This document shows, in pieces, positions 9,693 to 22,423 of a stretch of DNA of 64,000 nucleotides. Position numbers and translations under genes: made by a program. Within the stretch, counting starts at the first letter, position 1; every line of letters begins with the position of its first letter. The stretch lies in assembly GCA_018433775.1 (NCBI GenBank), contig JAHDQN010000031.1, positions 1 through 64,000 on the forward strand, in the 5' to 3' direction. A model generated the notes under the pieces. It ran no database searches. It had not been told where the DNA came from and saw only the letters and a list, made by a program, of their open reading frames with translations. The stretch comes from Deltaproteobacteria bacterium. GTDB lineage: Bacteria; Desulfobacterota; Desulfomonilia; UBA1062.

Positions 9693-10198
9693 ACACGGAG
9701 ACAATCAGATATCTCGTTCTGGACGCAGATGGGGTGCTCACCGACTGCCGGCTCTACTACACCGACGACGGACGGGAGATCAAATCGTTCAACGTGCGCG
9801 ACGGCCACGGCATCAAGCTCCTCATGCGGGCCGGGATCGGGGTTGCCATCATCACGGGCCGGTATTCCAAGGCAGTGGAGCACCGGGCGAAAGACCTCCA
9901 GATTCAGTACGTGGTCCAGGGGGCGAAAGACAAAAAGGCCGCACTCCTGGAGTTCTCGCGGCAGGTGGGTGTGGGGCCCGAGGCGATGGCCTATATGGGC
10001 GACGACGTGGTGGACCTGCCGGCAATGGCCCTGTGCGGTATGAGCATCGCACCGAGCGACGCGGCGGACATGGTGAGGCAGCGTGCCGACATCGTGACCT
10101 CGCAGCGGGGCGGGCACGGAGCGGTACGCGAGGCGGTCGAAATCATCCTGAAGCACCTGGGGCTGTTCGAGAAAGCGATGGAGCGCTATGTGGGTTAA
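9689..10198 (+). CDS. kdsC: Kdo-8-phosphate phosphatase, HAD superfamily
   Basis: 169 residues from a GTG that overlaps the kdsA stop (GTGA) and is preceded at 7 bases by AGGAGG. Removes the phosphate from Kdo-8-P. It has the HAD motif LDADGVLTD (nucleophile D12, acid D14), [12 protein letters not shown], the motif II segment VAIITGRYS and [11 protein letters not shown] as motif IV. It has the short, capless tetrameric type length. It overlaps lptC by 11 bp. Confidence 0.95.
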   Translation: MNTETIRYLVLDADGVLTDCRLYYTDDGREIKSFNVRDGHGIKLLMRAGIGVAIITGRYSKAVEHRAKDLQIQYVVQGAKDKKAALLEFSRQVGVGPEAMAYMGDDVVDLPAMALCGMSIAPSDAADMVRQRADIVTSQRGGHGAVREAVEIILKHLGLFEKAMERYVG

Positions 10199-10739
10199 GC
10201 TGATTTCCGCGCTCATCCTTCTCTCCCTGGTCCTGGGAATCGGCTTTTTCGCCGGGAACGACGACCGGGAGCAGGCGGGTATGGCAGGCCAAGGCATCGA
10301 CGCCGCCCAGCAGCCTTCCCGTGCTGCAGGCGGGGTGGTCATGTACGAAAAGAAGCCCGATTCCGGCGCTTCGCTGGTCATCCACGCCTCCTCCGCAACC
10401 GAGAGCAAAGACAATGTGGTGGTCCTGGAAGAATTCAGGCTGGAGCAGTCGAACGGGCTGAAGCTCACGGGCGACCGGGCGCGGTACGACGCCGACCGGT
10501 CCCTGCTCGACATCATCGGCCCGGTCAGGGTCAATACGGCGGACGGCTGGCAGGCCGACCTGGACGGGCTGACCTGGGACCGCACGACAAAGAAGGCATC
10601 CACGGACAGGCCGCTGGTGGTCAAGGGCGCCCAGGGGACCATTACCGCGGACAGGGGCGAGTTTTTCGACGATTTCAACCATATCCTCCTTGCAGGTGAC
10701 GTACATGCGAACCTTTCTCCCGGCCTTCTTCATCGTTAG
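10188..10739 (+). CDS. lptC: LPS export protein LptC
   Basis: 183 residues: an N-terminal membrane anchor (about residues 3-22) followed by a beta-jellyroll (VVVLEEFRLEQSNGLKLTGDRARYD). LptC is the bitopic bridge component that receives LPS from LptBFG and hands it to LptA. The low-identity LptC family is recognised mostly from this topology and from its place between kdsC and lptA-lptB. It overlaps lptA by 35 bp. Confidence 0.88.
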   Translation: MWVKLISALILLSLVLGIGFFAGNDDREQAGMAGQGIDAAQQPSRAAGGVVMYEKKPDSGASLVIHASSATESKDNVVVLEEFRLEQSNGLKLTGDRARYDADRSLLDIIGPVRVNTADGWQADLDGLTWDRTTKKASTDRPLVVKGAQGTITADRGEFFDDFNHILLAGDVHANLSPGLLHR

Positions 10740-11223
10740 CCTGGTCATGGGCGTGCTCACCTTTGCCCCGGCCCGGGCGGACGAGCTCAAGGGCGGGGAA
10801 GGCGTTTCCGATATGATCACTATCGAATCGGATCATCTTGATGTGGACACTCAGAAAGGAGAAGCGGTTTTCACGGGAAATGTGAAGGCTCATCAGGGCA
10901 ACATCGTGGTTCAGGGAGCGAGGCTGACGCTCAGGTTCGATGACGCCACCAAGACCGTGAGCACGCTCGTCGCTGAAGACGACGTGTTCATCCACTGGCA
11001 GGACAGACAAGCCACCTGCGACAAGGCCGTGTACCGTCTGGACAGGGAAACGCTCGACCTCTCGGGCGACGTGCTCATCACCCGCGGCGAGGAGCGGCTC
11101 TCCGGCCAGAGGGTGAGCGTGGACATGAAAACCAACAATCAGACCGTGGAAGGCGAAGGCGGCCGGGTACAGATCCGGGTGAAAAACGATCAGGAATCGG
11201 GGATACTGCAATGGCAGAAATGA
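10705..11223 (+). CDS. lptA: LPS transport periplasmic protein LptA (OstA-like)
   Basis: 172 residues from the ATG at 10705, which gives a signal peptide ending near ARA/DEL. An OstA-type beta-jellyroll follows, with ITIESDHLDVDTQKGEAVF, GNVKAHQGNIVVQGARLTL and LSGDVLITRGEERLSGQRV repeats. It forms the periplasmic bridge that carries LPS to the outer membrane. The operon order lptC-lptA-lptB is the usual one. It overlaps lptB by 13 bp. Confidence 0.93.
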   Translation: MRTFLPAFFIVSLVMGVLTFAPARADELKGGEGVSDMITIESDHLDVDTQKGEAVFTGNVKAHQGNIVVQGARLTLRFDDATKTVSTLVAEDDVFIHWQDRQATCDKAVYRLDRETLDLSGDVLITRGEERLSGQRVSVDMKTNNQTVEGEGGRVQIRVKNDQESGILQWQK

Positions 11224-11942
11224 GGCTCAAGGCGCGACGGCTCGAAAAGAGCTTCGGCAAGGCCCACATCATCAAGGGCCTCGACCTGGAGTGCGTTCAG
11301 GGCGAAATCATCGGCCTTCTGGGTCCCAACGGCGCGGGCAAGACCACGACCTTCTACATGATCGTGGGGCTCATCCACCCGGACAAGGGCAACATAACGC
11401 TGGGCGAGACCGACATCACCTCCATGGACCTCTCGGGCAGGGCGCGGCAGGGCATCGGCTATCTGCCGCAGGAGCCCTCGGTGTTCCGGGGACTGAGCGT
11501 TCAGGACAACATCGCGGTGCCGCTGCAGGCCAAGGGCCTGAAGAAGCAGCGTTTGCGGCAGGAGCGCGACGAGATCATCTCCGTGTTCGGGCTGGAGCAC
11601 GTCCGCACGCACAAGGGGGTGTCGCTCTCGGGCGGAGAGCGCCGCAGGGTGGAGATCGCCCGGGCCATGGCGCTCAAACCCCGCTACCTCCTGCTGGACG
11701 AGCCGTTTGCCGGCATCGACCCCATCACGGTCAAAGACATCCAGGACATGATCGTGAACTTGAAAAAAAAAGGAATCGGTGTCATTATTACTGACCATAA
11801 CGTGAAAGAAACCCTGAAAATATGCGACAGGGCATATATCATCCATCAGGGGCTGGTTATCGAGGAAGGGACACCTGAGAGCGTGGTGGAGAACGATCGG
11901 GTCAAACAGATCTATGTGGGAAGAGACTTCTCACTCGTGTGA
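11211..11942 (+). CDS. lptB: LPS export ABC transporter ATPase LptB
   Basis: 243 residues. Shows Walker A GPNGAGKTT, signature LSGGERRRVEIAR, Walker B YLLLDEPFAGID and the switch histidine in VIITDHNVKE. The Q-loop region YLPQEPSVFRGLSV and the C-terminal YVGRDFSLV are typical of LptB rather than LivF/LivG. Powers LPS extraction together with LptFG, which are not in this window. rpoN follows after 12 bp, as in many proteobacteria. Confidence 0.96.
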   Translation: MAEMRLKARRLEKSFGKAHIIKGLDLECVQGEIIGLLGPNGAGKTTTFYMIVGLIHPDKGNITLGETDITSMDLSGRARQGIGYLPQEPSVFRGLSVQDNIAVPLQAKGLKKQRLRQERDEIISVFGLEHVRTHKGVSLSGGERRRVEIARAMALKPRYLLLDEPFAGIDPITVKDIQDMIVNLKKKGIGVIITDHNVKETLKICDRAYIIHQGLVIEEGTPESVVENDRVKQIYVGRDFSLV

Positions 11943-11954
11943 GGGGAGCGGTTC

Positions 11955-13340
11955 ATGGCATTGGAGTTAAAACAGCATCTCAAGCTTTCCCAGCAGCTCA
12001 TCATGACCCCGCAGCTGCAGCAGGCCATCAAGCTGCTCCAGCTCTCGCGGATCGAGCTCCAGGACTACATCACGGAAGAGCTTCAGTCCAACCCCCTGCT
12101 CGAATCCGACACCACGTCGTTCAAAGACGCCGACACCCAGCGCCTGCAGAAGGAGAACGAGGAGCTCCTGAAATGGAAATGGGACGCCTACCTGGAAACC
12201 TATGGCAGGGACAACGTCCCCTATTACGAAGACGAGGAGCGGCCGACCCTGGAGTCTACGGCCACCCGGCCCGACGGGCTCTACGAGCATCTCCTGTGGC
12301 AGCTCCGGATGAACGACTTCTCCGAAAAAGAGCGCGAGGTGGGCATTTTCATCATCGGCAACCTGGACCACAACGGCTATGTGAACATGGATGCCGGGGC
12401 GATCGCGGAGGCCGTCGGATGCCTTCCGGAGGTAGTGGAATCAGCCCTGGCCAAGATCCAGCTCTTCGACCCCACCGGGATAGCGGCCCGCGACCTCAAG
12501 GACTGCCTGCGCATCCAGGCGCGGCATCTCGGCCTCGAAGACTCCGTGGTGTGGCGGATCATCGACTCCCACCTGGAGGATCTGCAGACCAAAAACTACG
12601 ACAAGATCTCCCACGAGCTCGGCGTGAGCGTGGAAGAGGTCTCGCACGCCGCGCAGATCATCGTGAACATGGAGCCCAGGCCGGCCCGCGACTATTCCGA
12701 CGAGCCGCCCCAGTATATGGTGCCGGACGTGTACGTGGTGAACATGGAGGGCGAGTTCGTAGTGGTGCTCAACGAGGAGGATATCCCGGTGCTCAAGCTC
12801 AACAAGGAGTACCAGGGCATGATGTCCTCCGACTGCACGGGCAAGATCGCCCGCGACTATCTCTCCGACTGCCTCAAGTCGGCGCAGTGGCTCTTAAAGA
12901 GCATCCATCAGCGGCAGAGCACCCTGTGCAAGGTGACCGAGAGCATCGTGAAGTTCCAGCGGGAGTTCCTGGTGGGCGGCATCAGCCACCTGAGGCCCCT
13001 GGTGCTCAGAGACGTGGCCGATGACGTGGGCATGCACGAATCCACCATCAGCAGGGTCACCTCCAACAAATATGTGCACACCCCGCAGGGCACCTTCGAG
13101 CTCAAGTATTTCTTCAACAGCGGGATCTCCCGCAGCGACGGAAGCTTCGTCGCCTCTCAGAGCGTCAAGAACGAGATCGAGAACATCATCAAGGCGGAAG
13201 ATGCCAAGCATCCCCTGAGCGACCAGGCAATCGCCCAGGAGCTCAAGACAAAGGGCGTGAGGATTGCCAGGAGAACCGTGGCGAAGTACCGGGAGCTGCT
13301 AGGAATCGTTCCTTCAAACCGGAGGAAGAAGCACTATTAA
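11955..13340 (+). CDS. rpoN: RNA polymerase sigma-54 factor
   Basis: 461 residues. The N-terminal activator-interacting region is Q/L-rich (LKLSQQLIMTPQLQQAIKLL). A core-binding middle follows, then the helix-turn-helix and the C-terminal RpoN box ARRTVAKYRE that reads the -24 element. Directs transcription at -24/-12 promoters with NtrC-type ATPase activators. Two good candidate targets lie in this same window (2900-2915 and 59500-59515). Followed 27 bp later by hpf, the classical rpoN-hpf-ptsN order. Confidence 0.97.
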   Translation: MALELKQHLKLSQQLIMTPQLQQAIKLLQLSRIELQDYITEELQSNPLLESDTTSFKDADTQRLQKENEELLKWKWDAYLETYGRDNVPYYEDEERPTLESTATRPDGLYEHLLWQLRMNDFSEKEREVGIFIIGNLDHNGYVNMDAGAIAEAVGCLPEVVESALAKIQLFDPTGIAARDLKDCLRIQARHLGLEDSVVWRIIDSHLEDLQTKNYDKISHELGVSVEEVSHAAQIIVNMEPRPARDYSDEPPQYMVPDVYVVNMEGEFVVVLNEEDIPVLKLNKEYQGMMSSDCTGKIARDYLSDCLKSAQWLLKSIHQRQSTLCKVTESIVKFQREFLVGGISHLRPLVLRDVADDVGMHESTISRVTSNKYVHTPQGTFELKYFFNSGISRSDGSFVASQSVKNEIENIIKAEDAKHPLSDQAIAQELKTKGVRIARRTVAKYRELLGIVPSNRRKKHY

Positions 13341-13367
13341 TTTTGTTAGGTATAAGGAGGACACTGT

Positions 13368-13892
13368 ATGCAGATCGACATCACCTTCAAGAACATGGAT
13401 TCCACGGATGCACTCAAAGACTATGCTTCAAAAAGATTATCGAAGCTGGATAGATATATCGATCGGCCCACCGAGGTCCATATCGTGCTCTCGGTGGAAA
13501 AGAGGCGGCACAAGGCCGATGTGACGCTGAGCGCCGACGGTGTGGTGATCAACGCGGTCGAGATCACGGAAGACCTGTATTCCGCCATCGACATGGTGAT
13601 CGACAAGCTCGAGCGCCAGATGAAGAAACACAAGGAAAAGCTCCAGGACAAGAAGGGGCAGGCCAAGGCGGCGCCGGCGGCCGAGGCGGCGCCGGGGGAG
13701 GAAGCGGCCAGGCCCAGGGTCGTCTATGAGAGGAACTACTTTGTCAAACCCATGAGCGTCGATGAGGCGATTCTGCAGATCGACGTGGCGCAGAGAGATT
13801 TCATCATCTTCCAGAACACCGATACCCAGCAGATCAACCTTATCTATAAAAGGCAGGATGGAGATCTCGGACTCGTAGAGCCGCTCTTATGA
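13368..13892 (+). CDS. hpf: Ribosome hibernation-promoting factor, long form
   Basis: 174 residues, start preceded by AAGGAGG. The N-terminal S30AE/YfiA domain (MQIDITFKNMDSTDALKDYA through DKLERQMKKHKEK) is joined by an Ala/Glu-rich linker to a C-terminal dimerisation domain (RNYFVKPMSVDEAILQID ... FIIFQNTDTQQINLIYKRQDG). The long form alone can pair 70S ribosomes into 100S particles in stationary phase. The stop overlaps the ptsN start (ATGA). Confidence 0.95.
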   Translation: MQIDITFKNMDSTDALKDYASKRLSKLDRYIDRPTEVHIVLSVEKRRHKADVTLSADGVVINAVEITEDLYSAIDMVIDKLERQMKKHKEKLQDKKGQAKAAPAAEAAPGEEAARPRVVYERNYFVKPMSVDEAILQIDVAQRDFIIFQNTDTQQINLIYKRQDGDLGLVEPLL

Positions 13893-14353
13893 AAATCAGC
13901 GACATCCTCAAACCCGAGTGTGTCCTGGCCGACATTCAGGCCATGACCAAGAAGGACATCCTTACGGAGCTCTCGCGCCCCATCGCCGAGAACTTTGGCG
14001 TGAACCTCGAGGAGATGGTGGGCGTTCTCCTGAACCGGGAGAAGCTGGGCTCCACCGGGATCGGGGAAGGTGTGGCCATCCCCCACGGCAAGATCGGCGG
14101 GCTGAAATCCATCGTGGCGTCCATCGGCAAAAGCAGCGACGGCCTGAAGTTCGACGCCCTGGACGGCAAGCCCTGCCACATCTTCTTTCTCCTGGCGGCG
14201 CCGAGCAACTCGGTGAGCGGCCACCTCAAGGCGCTGGCCCGCGCCTCCATGCTGCTGAAGAACCCGTCGCTGCGCGAGAGCCTGCTCAAGGCCGACACGC
14301 CAAGCGAGATCTACCGGGTGATCACCGAGTACGACGACAAGCTCGACGAGTGA
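13889..14353 (+). CDS. ptsN: PTS IIA-like nitrogen-regulatory protein
   Basis: 154 residues, EIIA-Ntr/fructose fold. The phospho-acceptor histidine is H66 in GVAIPHGKIG. It receives phosphate from NPr in the nitrogen PTS and acts as a regulator rather than a sugar transporter. The rpoN-hpf-ptsN grouping is the textbook context. ptsP/ptsO and rapZ are not adjacent. Last gene of the kdsA operon. Confidence 0.94.
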   Translation: MKISDILKPECVLADIQAMTKKDILTELSRPIAENFGVNLEEMVGVLLNREKLGSTGIGEGVAIPHGKIGGLKSIVASIGKSSDGLKFDALDGKPCHIFFLLAAPSNSVSGHLKALARASMLLKNPSLRESLLKADTPSEIYRVITEYDDKLDE

Positions 14354-14647
14354 ATTCGGGGACGGGTTCACATTAAACCCCATTCGGCCTGCCGAAACCG
14401 GGTGTCAGGATGCCGCGCGCCCCTCACGATGCCCGATTCGGACCGGTAATATCTGAGGAGGGGGTCCACGGCGCACCGGGGGTGCATCTCCGGCTCCGTT
14501 CAAGTGACGATTCCCCCCGGAAGAGGCTGGGGGCAAAAGGCTGGTGAATACTGCTTGGAAGACCGTCCCGTGCGAATGATAAACCTCGGACCGGCCCAGG
14601 GGAAAGGATGGAACCCCATAATTCGGGCGTCAAGGGGCCTCGCGGAT
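14354..14647. other. Spacer between convergent ptsN and tatA
   Basis: About 290 bp with no supportable gene. A small hairpin GCACC-GGG-GGTGC lies near 14475-14487. I see no U-tract terminator for either gene. Confidence 0.4.
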
Positions 14648-14848
14648 TCAAGCCTCCTTTTTGCTCTTGTCCTCGATGTCTCCTTTTGCGGCCTTTTCTT
14701 CCGCGTCCTCACCGCTCACGGACGACTTGAAGTTCTTGATGCCTTTTCCCAACGCACTTCCCACTTCCGGCAACTTGCCCGCACCGAAGATCACGAGCAC
14801 GATCACCAGAATTACGATCAGTTCCGTCATGCCAAGTCCGCCAATCAT
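14648..14848 (-). CDS. tatA: Sec-independent translocase protein TatA
   Basis: 66 residues. A short N-terminal membrane helix ([20 protein letters not shown]), the FGAGKLPE hinge and the amphipathic helix [18 protein letters not shown] are diagnostic of TatA/E. A charged tail follows. Forms the pore-like component that exports folded, twin-arginine substrates. It stands alone here, with no tatB or tatC beside it. The ribosome site AAGGAG precedes the start. Confidence 0.95.
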   Translation of the reverse strand: MIGGLGMTELIVILVIVLVIFGAGKLPEVGSALGKGIKNFKSSVSGEDAEEKAAKGDIEDKSKKEA

Positions 14849-14936
14849 ATGTGTTTCTCCTTCTGGCGATATGTCTTATCACACTTGTTTCATGGCTGCA
14901 ACTCGCAACAAGAGCCGATTGAAGGGTGGTGCTCGG

Positions 14937-16573
14937 TCACGATGGAGGCCTCAGCAAGCTCTCGCCCGTTTCATCCAGCCGGATGCCGCGGCGCTCCAGC
15001 AGGGAGCCTTCGAGCCGGTAGAGGTTGATCAGAGATTTGAGGTAACTCGTGACGGCCTGGATCTCGGAGATCCTGCTGGAAAGGAGATCCCGCTGCGCCT
15101 GCGCCACAAGAATGCCGGTCGATTTGCCCACGCGGAACTTCACCTTTTCGATGCGGGCCTTCTCTTCCTGGAGTGCCCTGGTCGCCGCGGTAGCCGCGAC
15201 CTGTTCTTTCGCGTGCATCACCTCGATATGGGCGGACCGGACATCCACCTGCACGAGATGGGTGACGTTCTTCAGCGCCTCATCGGCCTGATTCCTCAAG
15301 AGCATGGCGCGGCGGTGCTCCGCCCCGGCCTGCCTGTTCACGAGAGGAAGCGCCAGAGACAGCCCGGCGCTCACATCGTACGAGTCTCCATCCAGGTCCC
15401 TCCACGAGCGTTCGAATGAATCCGCATATCCGGTCTTACCCAGAGTGATGAAGAGATCCATCCGGGGAAGCAGGCCGTTCCGGGTCCTGACAAGCTCCAG
15501 GTCACCGCTTTGCACTCCAAGCCTGGCCTGGTTCAGATCCGGCCTCAGCTTCATGGCGACCTCCACGTGCGCTTCCGCGTCATCCAGGGCCACCTCCGGC
15601 ATGGCCGGCTGCCTGAGCAGCACCACGGGCCGGTTCCACAGCGCTTCGCCGGGGGGATTCAGCAGGCTCAGGAGCACGAGCCTGGTCTTTTCCATGCTGC
15701 TGCGGGCATTGATCAGCCCTTCGCGCCGAAGCGCGATCTCCGCCTCTGCCGCGGTCAGCTCCGACTCGGCCAGGGTGCCGACGCGGATCATCTCTTCGGT
15801 TTCGTTTTTCTGCTGCTGGGCCAGCTTGAGCGACTCGAGATAAATCTCGATCTGCCGCTGCATGAGGGCAAAATCCCAATAGGTCTCCTCGACCCGTGCC
15901 ACCAGGTCCTCGGTGAACCCCCGCAGCTCGTAGCGCGATGCGGCCGTATCCAGACGCGCCCTGCGCAGCTCTGCGAGGTTGTACCCCAGGCCCGCTCCCT
16001 TGAGCAGGGCCTGCGTGACGCTGACGCCCACGCGCGATTCGTGCAGGTCGTCGCTGTACAGATCGGACCAGGTCCGCTCCGTGGTCACCCCGATGCCCAC
16101 GTCCGTGCCCGTGGGCAGACGGCCGGCAATCCCCAGGCTGCCTATGGTCTCTTTGCGCTTTTCGTTTTCGATGAACGGGGAATCGATCTTCTCCCGTGAC
16201 CGTGCATAGGTTGCACTCAATGAGGGATCGAATACCGCGCGTGCCTCATCCTCGGCCGTCCGCACGATCTCGGGGTTGAACGATTCCACCTGAAGCGCCC
16301 GGTTGTTCTGTAGGGCAAGGACGATCGCCTTTTCCACCGTGATCTCGAGCGGCCCGCTGCGTGCGGGGCCGGACCTTTCCCCCTCCCCGTCGGTTGCCGG
16401 GGATATTTCCTGCCGCTGCTCTGCTGACGGCAGCGAACCCGGCGGCGGAAGCGTGTTTCCCGTCTGCCCGGGACCGGCCGTTGCGCAGGAGGCGAGGAAC
16501 ACACACACCGCGACAGCCAGAATCCCCGGAGAAACCGTGAAGGTCTGCATTCTTCTGTAGAGACGCACCCGGT

Positions 16574-16577
<4 letters not shown>
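14937..16577 (-). CDS. TolC-family outer-membrane efflux lipoprotein
   Basis: 546 residues from a GTG that overlaps the RND pump stop. The N-terminus has basic residues, a hydrophobic stretch and lipobox LASC (C31), so it is probably lipid-anchored. Two coiled-coil/TolC repeats follow (LALQNNRALQVESFNPEIV; a long helical segment near 240-300 with LAQQQKNETEEMIRVGTLAESEL). Forms the outer-membrane channel for the RND complex encoded upstream. Last gene of the three-gene efflux operon. Confidence 0.9.
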
Positions 16578-19681
<3,104 letters not shown>

Positions 19682-19696
19682 CTCATGCCTTCCTTA

Positions 19697-20920
19697 TCAG
19701 GATCTGCTCGTAGCTTCGCGGGCTTCTCCGCCCTGATCGTCCTCTGCCTCCGGCCCCGGCCTCTCTCCCGAAAGGATGATCTCCGAGCCGTCCTGCAGGA
19801 GGTGCTGTCCCACGGTCACCACAAACCCTACGAGGTCAGGGGATACCACCTCGGCCGTGTCGCCTTCGACGATGCCGATCTCCACCGGTACCAGCCTGAC
19901 TCTTGATGACTCCCTGTCCACCAGGAACACGCTCCTGGATCCGTTGTTTCTGACCAGGGCCTTCACCGGCACCACCACGGCATTCTCGTGCTGCTCGAAC
20001 CGGATCTGCACCCGGACGAACATGCCCGGGGTGAGCGCCTTGCCGGGGTTGTCCACGTCGATCTCCACTCTGGCCTGGCGGGCCGCTTCCTTCAGGACAG
20101 GGGCGATACGCGCGATCGTTCCGGTGAACGTCCTTCCGGGGTAGGCGTCGGTGGTGATGAAGGCCTTCTGCCCGGCCCTGATCCGGGGGTAATCCCGCTC
20201 TATCACGTGGATCACGGCCTTCAAGGTATCGATGCCGATGACCGAGGCGATGGGGGCGTTGGCGGCGAGCATGGCCCCTTCGTCAACGTGCCGCTCGCCC
20301 ACCACTCTCGTCCGGCTGCCGTCTTCCCACGAGGCCCTGATGCGTGTGTAGTCAAGGCGGACCTGGGCCGCCTTGAGCACCGCCTCTTTCTGGGCGGCCT
20401 GGGCCCGGGCGACCTTTTGTCCGGCAAGGGCGGCAGCGTACTGGGCCTCGGCGGCATCCAGCTCCGACTGAGAGACAATCTTCTTTTCGCGCAGGGTCCT
20501 GACCCGCTCGAGCTCACGCTGCTTCAGGCCGAGATCGCTGCTGCTCTCCTCGATGTTCGCCCTGGCCACGTCCAGCTCGGCCCTGGCCTGATCCACCTGC
20601 TGGACGAACTCGTCGTCATCGAGCACGGCGATGAGCTGCCCGCGCTGCACCTCGTCCCCGATGTCCACGAGGATCTTCTCCAGGCGGCCTGCAACCTTGG
20701 GGGCCACGGTGAACTGAGACTCGGGCAGGAGCGTCCCGGTATAGACCCCGATATCCCGGATCGTTCCTATCCCGACCGGCGCCACCTCCACGGCCACAGG
20801 GATGCCGGCGCGAACGGACGATCCCTCCGCCTGCCCGGATATCCGCTGAGACGACTGCCAGATCATCACGAAAGCTATTATGACGACAAGGACGGCGGCG
20901 ATCACATATTTTTTCTTCAT
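19697..20920 (-). CDS. RND efflux periplasmic adaptor (HlyD/AcrA family)
   Basis: About 407 residues. I chose the ATG at 20920 because MKKKYVIAAVLVVIIAF is a good N-terminal membrane anchor; an upstream GTG at 20944 is possible and neither has a strong ribosome site. The biotinyl-lipoyl half-motif VAPKVAGRLEKILVDIGDEVQRGQ, the coiled-coil hairpin rich in Gln/Ala/Glu (about 100-175) and the beta-barrel FITTDAYPGRTFTGTIARI are visible. First gene of the efflux operon. Confidence 0.9.
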   Translation of the reverse strand: MKKKYVIAAVLVVIIAFVMIWQSSQRISGQAEGSSVRAGIPVAVEVAPVGIGTIRDIGVYTGTLLPESQFTVAPKVAGRLEKILVDIGDEVQRGQLIAVLDDDEFVQQVDQARAELDVARANIEESSSDLGLKQRELERVRTLREKKIVSQSELDAAEAQYAAALAGQKVARAQAAQKEAVLKAAQVRLDYTRIRASWEDGSRTRVVGERHVDEGAMLAANAPIASVIGIDTLKAVIHVIERDYPRIRAGQKAFITTDAYPGRTFTGTIARIAPVLKEAARQARVEIDVDNPGKALTPGMFVRVQIRFEQHENAVVVPVKALVRNNGSRSVFLVDRESSRVRLVPVEIGIVEGDTAEVVSPDLVGFVVTVGQHLLQDGSEIILSGERPGPEAEDDQGGEAREATSRS

Positions 20921-21169
20921 GCTTAAAAACCCCGGGTATCCCACGTAACCAGCTCTTCACATCGTTTCATCGGCATGATCGTGTCCAAAATATTACACTT
21001 TGGCCCTGCCAGCAATAGTATTCGTTCCATCGAGCGGCCTGCCGGACGAACCCCCCTGTTATCAGACCCTTGTATCGAAAATAATCCTGCTCGATGCCTC
21101 ATGGAAACAGAATCGGATATGATCCTGACAGAATTGAGTATGGGAATGGAATTTTTTCATGGCTTTCTG

Positions 21170-21175
21170 TATAAT
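21170..21175 (+). promoter_or_regulatory. Consensus -10 element before the HAD phosphatase gene
   Basis: A perfect TATAAT lies 54 bp before the start at 21229. No good -35 hexamer is seen at 16-18 bp spacing, so this is a weak candidate that would need an activator. Confidence 0.3.
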
Positions 21176-21228
21176 TCAAAAAGGCATGGGTATGCCTATT
21201 GGAACAACAGATGGAGGGCAGGTGTTCC

Positions 21229-22077
21229 ATGGACACGAAGAACAGGCTCCTTGTTTTCACGGATCTCGACGGCACGCTTCTGGATTTCCACACCTACTCC
21301 TTTGACGCAGCGCTGCCCGCGCTGAACGCGCTGAAGGAGCGCGGCATGCCCCTGGTGATCGTCTCCAGCAAGACCAGGACGGAGATAGAGCCCCTGCTCG
21401 ACGAGCTCCCGCTCGCATCGAGGCTCTTTATCACGGAAAACGGGAGCGCCGTCTACCTGGACAGGAAAAGTGCGGTGCCCCCGGGTGTTCAGGCCGAGCT
21501 GAAATCAGGTTACCGAGCCATCGTGCTCGGTCGCCGGTACGAAGAGGTCCTCGATGCCCTTGACCGCGCCAGGACGATCTGCAAGGCGCGGGTGAAGGGA
21601 TTCCGCGACATGACGGACAGGGAGGTGGCCCGTTTGACCGGACTGGATCTCGGCTCCGCCCGGCTGGCCAGAGAGCGGGAATACTCCGAGCCCTTTACCT
21701 TACAGGGCAGCGAAGACAAGCTCCGCTGCCTGAAGACCGAGCTCCAGGAGATGGGCATGACCTGCCTTGAGGGGGGGCGGCTCTTTCATGCCATGGGACG
21801 CACCGGCAAGGGGCTGGCCACCGAGATGGTGATCGACCTTTTCCGGGCGGCCCCGGGCGGCAGCCAGTGGAAAACCGTAGCGCTCGGGGACGGCCCGAAC
21901 GACATCGACATGCTCCGGTGCGCGGATGTCGCCGTGATCATGCGGCGGCCCGACGGCACCTGGATGGAGTATGACCCGGCCCCGCTCCAGCTGGTGATCA
22001 AGCCTGAGGGAATCGGGCCGGCCGGTTGGAACGAGTCGGTGACTGCCCTTCTGAAGGAGCTGGGCAACCTGAGGTAG
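21229..22077 (+). CDS. Mannosyl-3-phosphoglycerate phosphatase-like HAD hydrolase
   Basis: 282 residues. Type IIB Cof/MPGP-like HAD phosphatase: FTDLDGTLLD (D12, D14), VIVSSKTRTEIEPLLDEL, a cap domain, and LGDGPNDIDMLRCADVAVIM as motif IV. The MPGP family removes phosphate from mannosyl- or glucosyl-3-phosphoglycerate to give the compatible solutes mannosylglycerate or glucosylglycerate. No matching synthase is adjacent, so the substrate is an inference from family. The start at 21229 has GGAGGG and GGCAGG upstream. Confidence 0.8.
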   Translation: MDTKNRLLVFTDLDGTLLDFHTYSFDAALPALNALKERGMPLVIVSSKTRTEIEPLLDELPLASRLFITENGSAVYLDRKSAVPPGVQAELKSGYRAIVLGRRYEEVLDALDRARTICKARVKGFRDMTDREVARLTGLDLGSARLAREREYSEPFTLQGSEDKLRCLKTELQEMGMTCLEGGRLFHAMGRTGKGLATEMVIDLFRAAPGGSQWKTVALGDGPNDIDMLRCADVAVIMRRPDGTWMEYDPAPLQLVIKPEGIGPAGWNESVTALLKELGNLR

Positions 22078-22423
22078 CATCCCGCCCGGAGGCTCAGCAG
22101 ATGCCCGCCGGCGCGGACAACGGCCCGCCGGTGCGGATGGCGTCACGGAGGCAATCCGGTCAAAAGCCCCCTGCCGGGATATCATACTCCCCTTTCTTTT
22201 CATGGAAGCGATGATGCCGTCCGCAGGAGACAAGAGAGAAGAATCCCTCCGAACAAGCGCTTGAAAACAGTGGAATGAAGCTATTCCGCAGACATGGAAC
22301 GCCGCTGCCCCATGAGACTTTTCCGGCAACATAGACCGGCAATACAATGACTTGACCGTACGGATGAGCTTGTATATGGTGGTCACGTTTTTCCATGATA
22401 TGTTCCACGAGGAAAGCGGCTAC
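22078..22423. other. Spacer between HAD phosphatase and glpA
   Basis: About 350 bp without a supportable gene. It begins with a near-perfect direct repeat, GCCCGCCGGCGCGGA then GCCCGCCGGTGCGGA, about 26 bp apart around 22102-22145. A 10-bp palindrome CAAGCGCTTG lies near 22255, and the glpA promoter candidate is at 22352-22380. Confidence 0.4.
22352..22380 (+). promoter_or_regulatory. Sigma-70-like promoter for the glpABC-tkt operon
   Basis: TTGACC (5/6) and TATGGT (4/6) are separated by 17 bp, placing transcription start about 37 bp before the glpA ATG. Pattern match only. Confidence 0.45.
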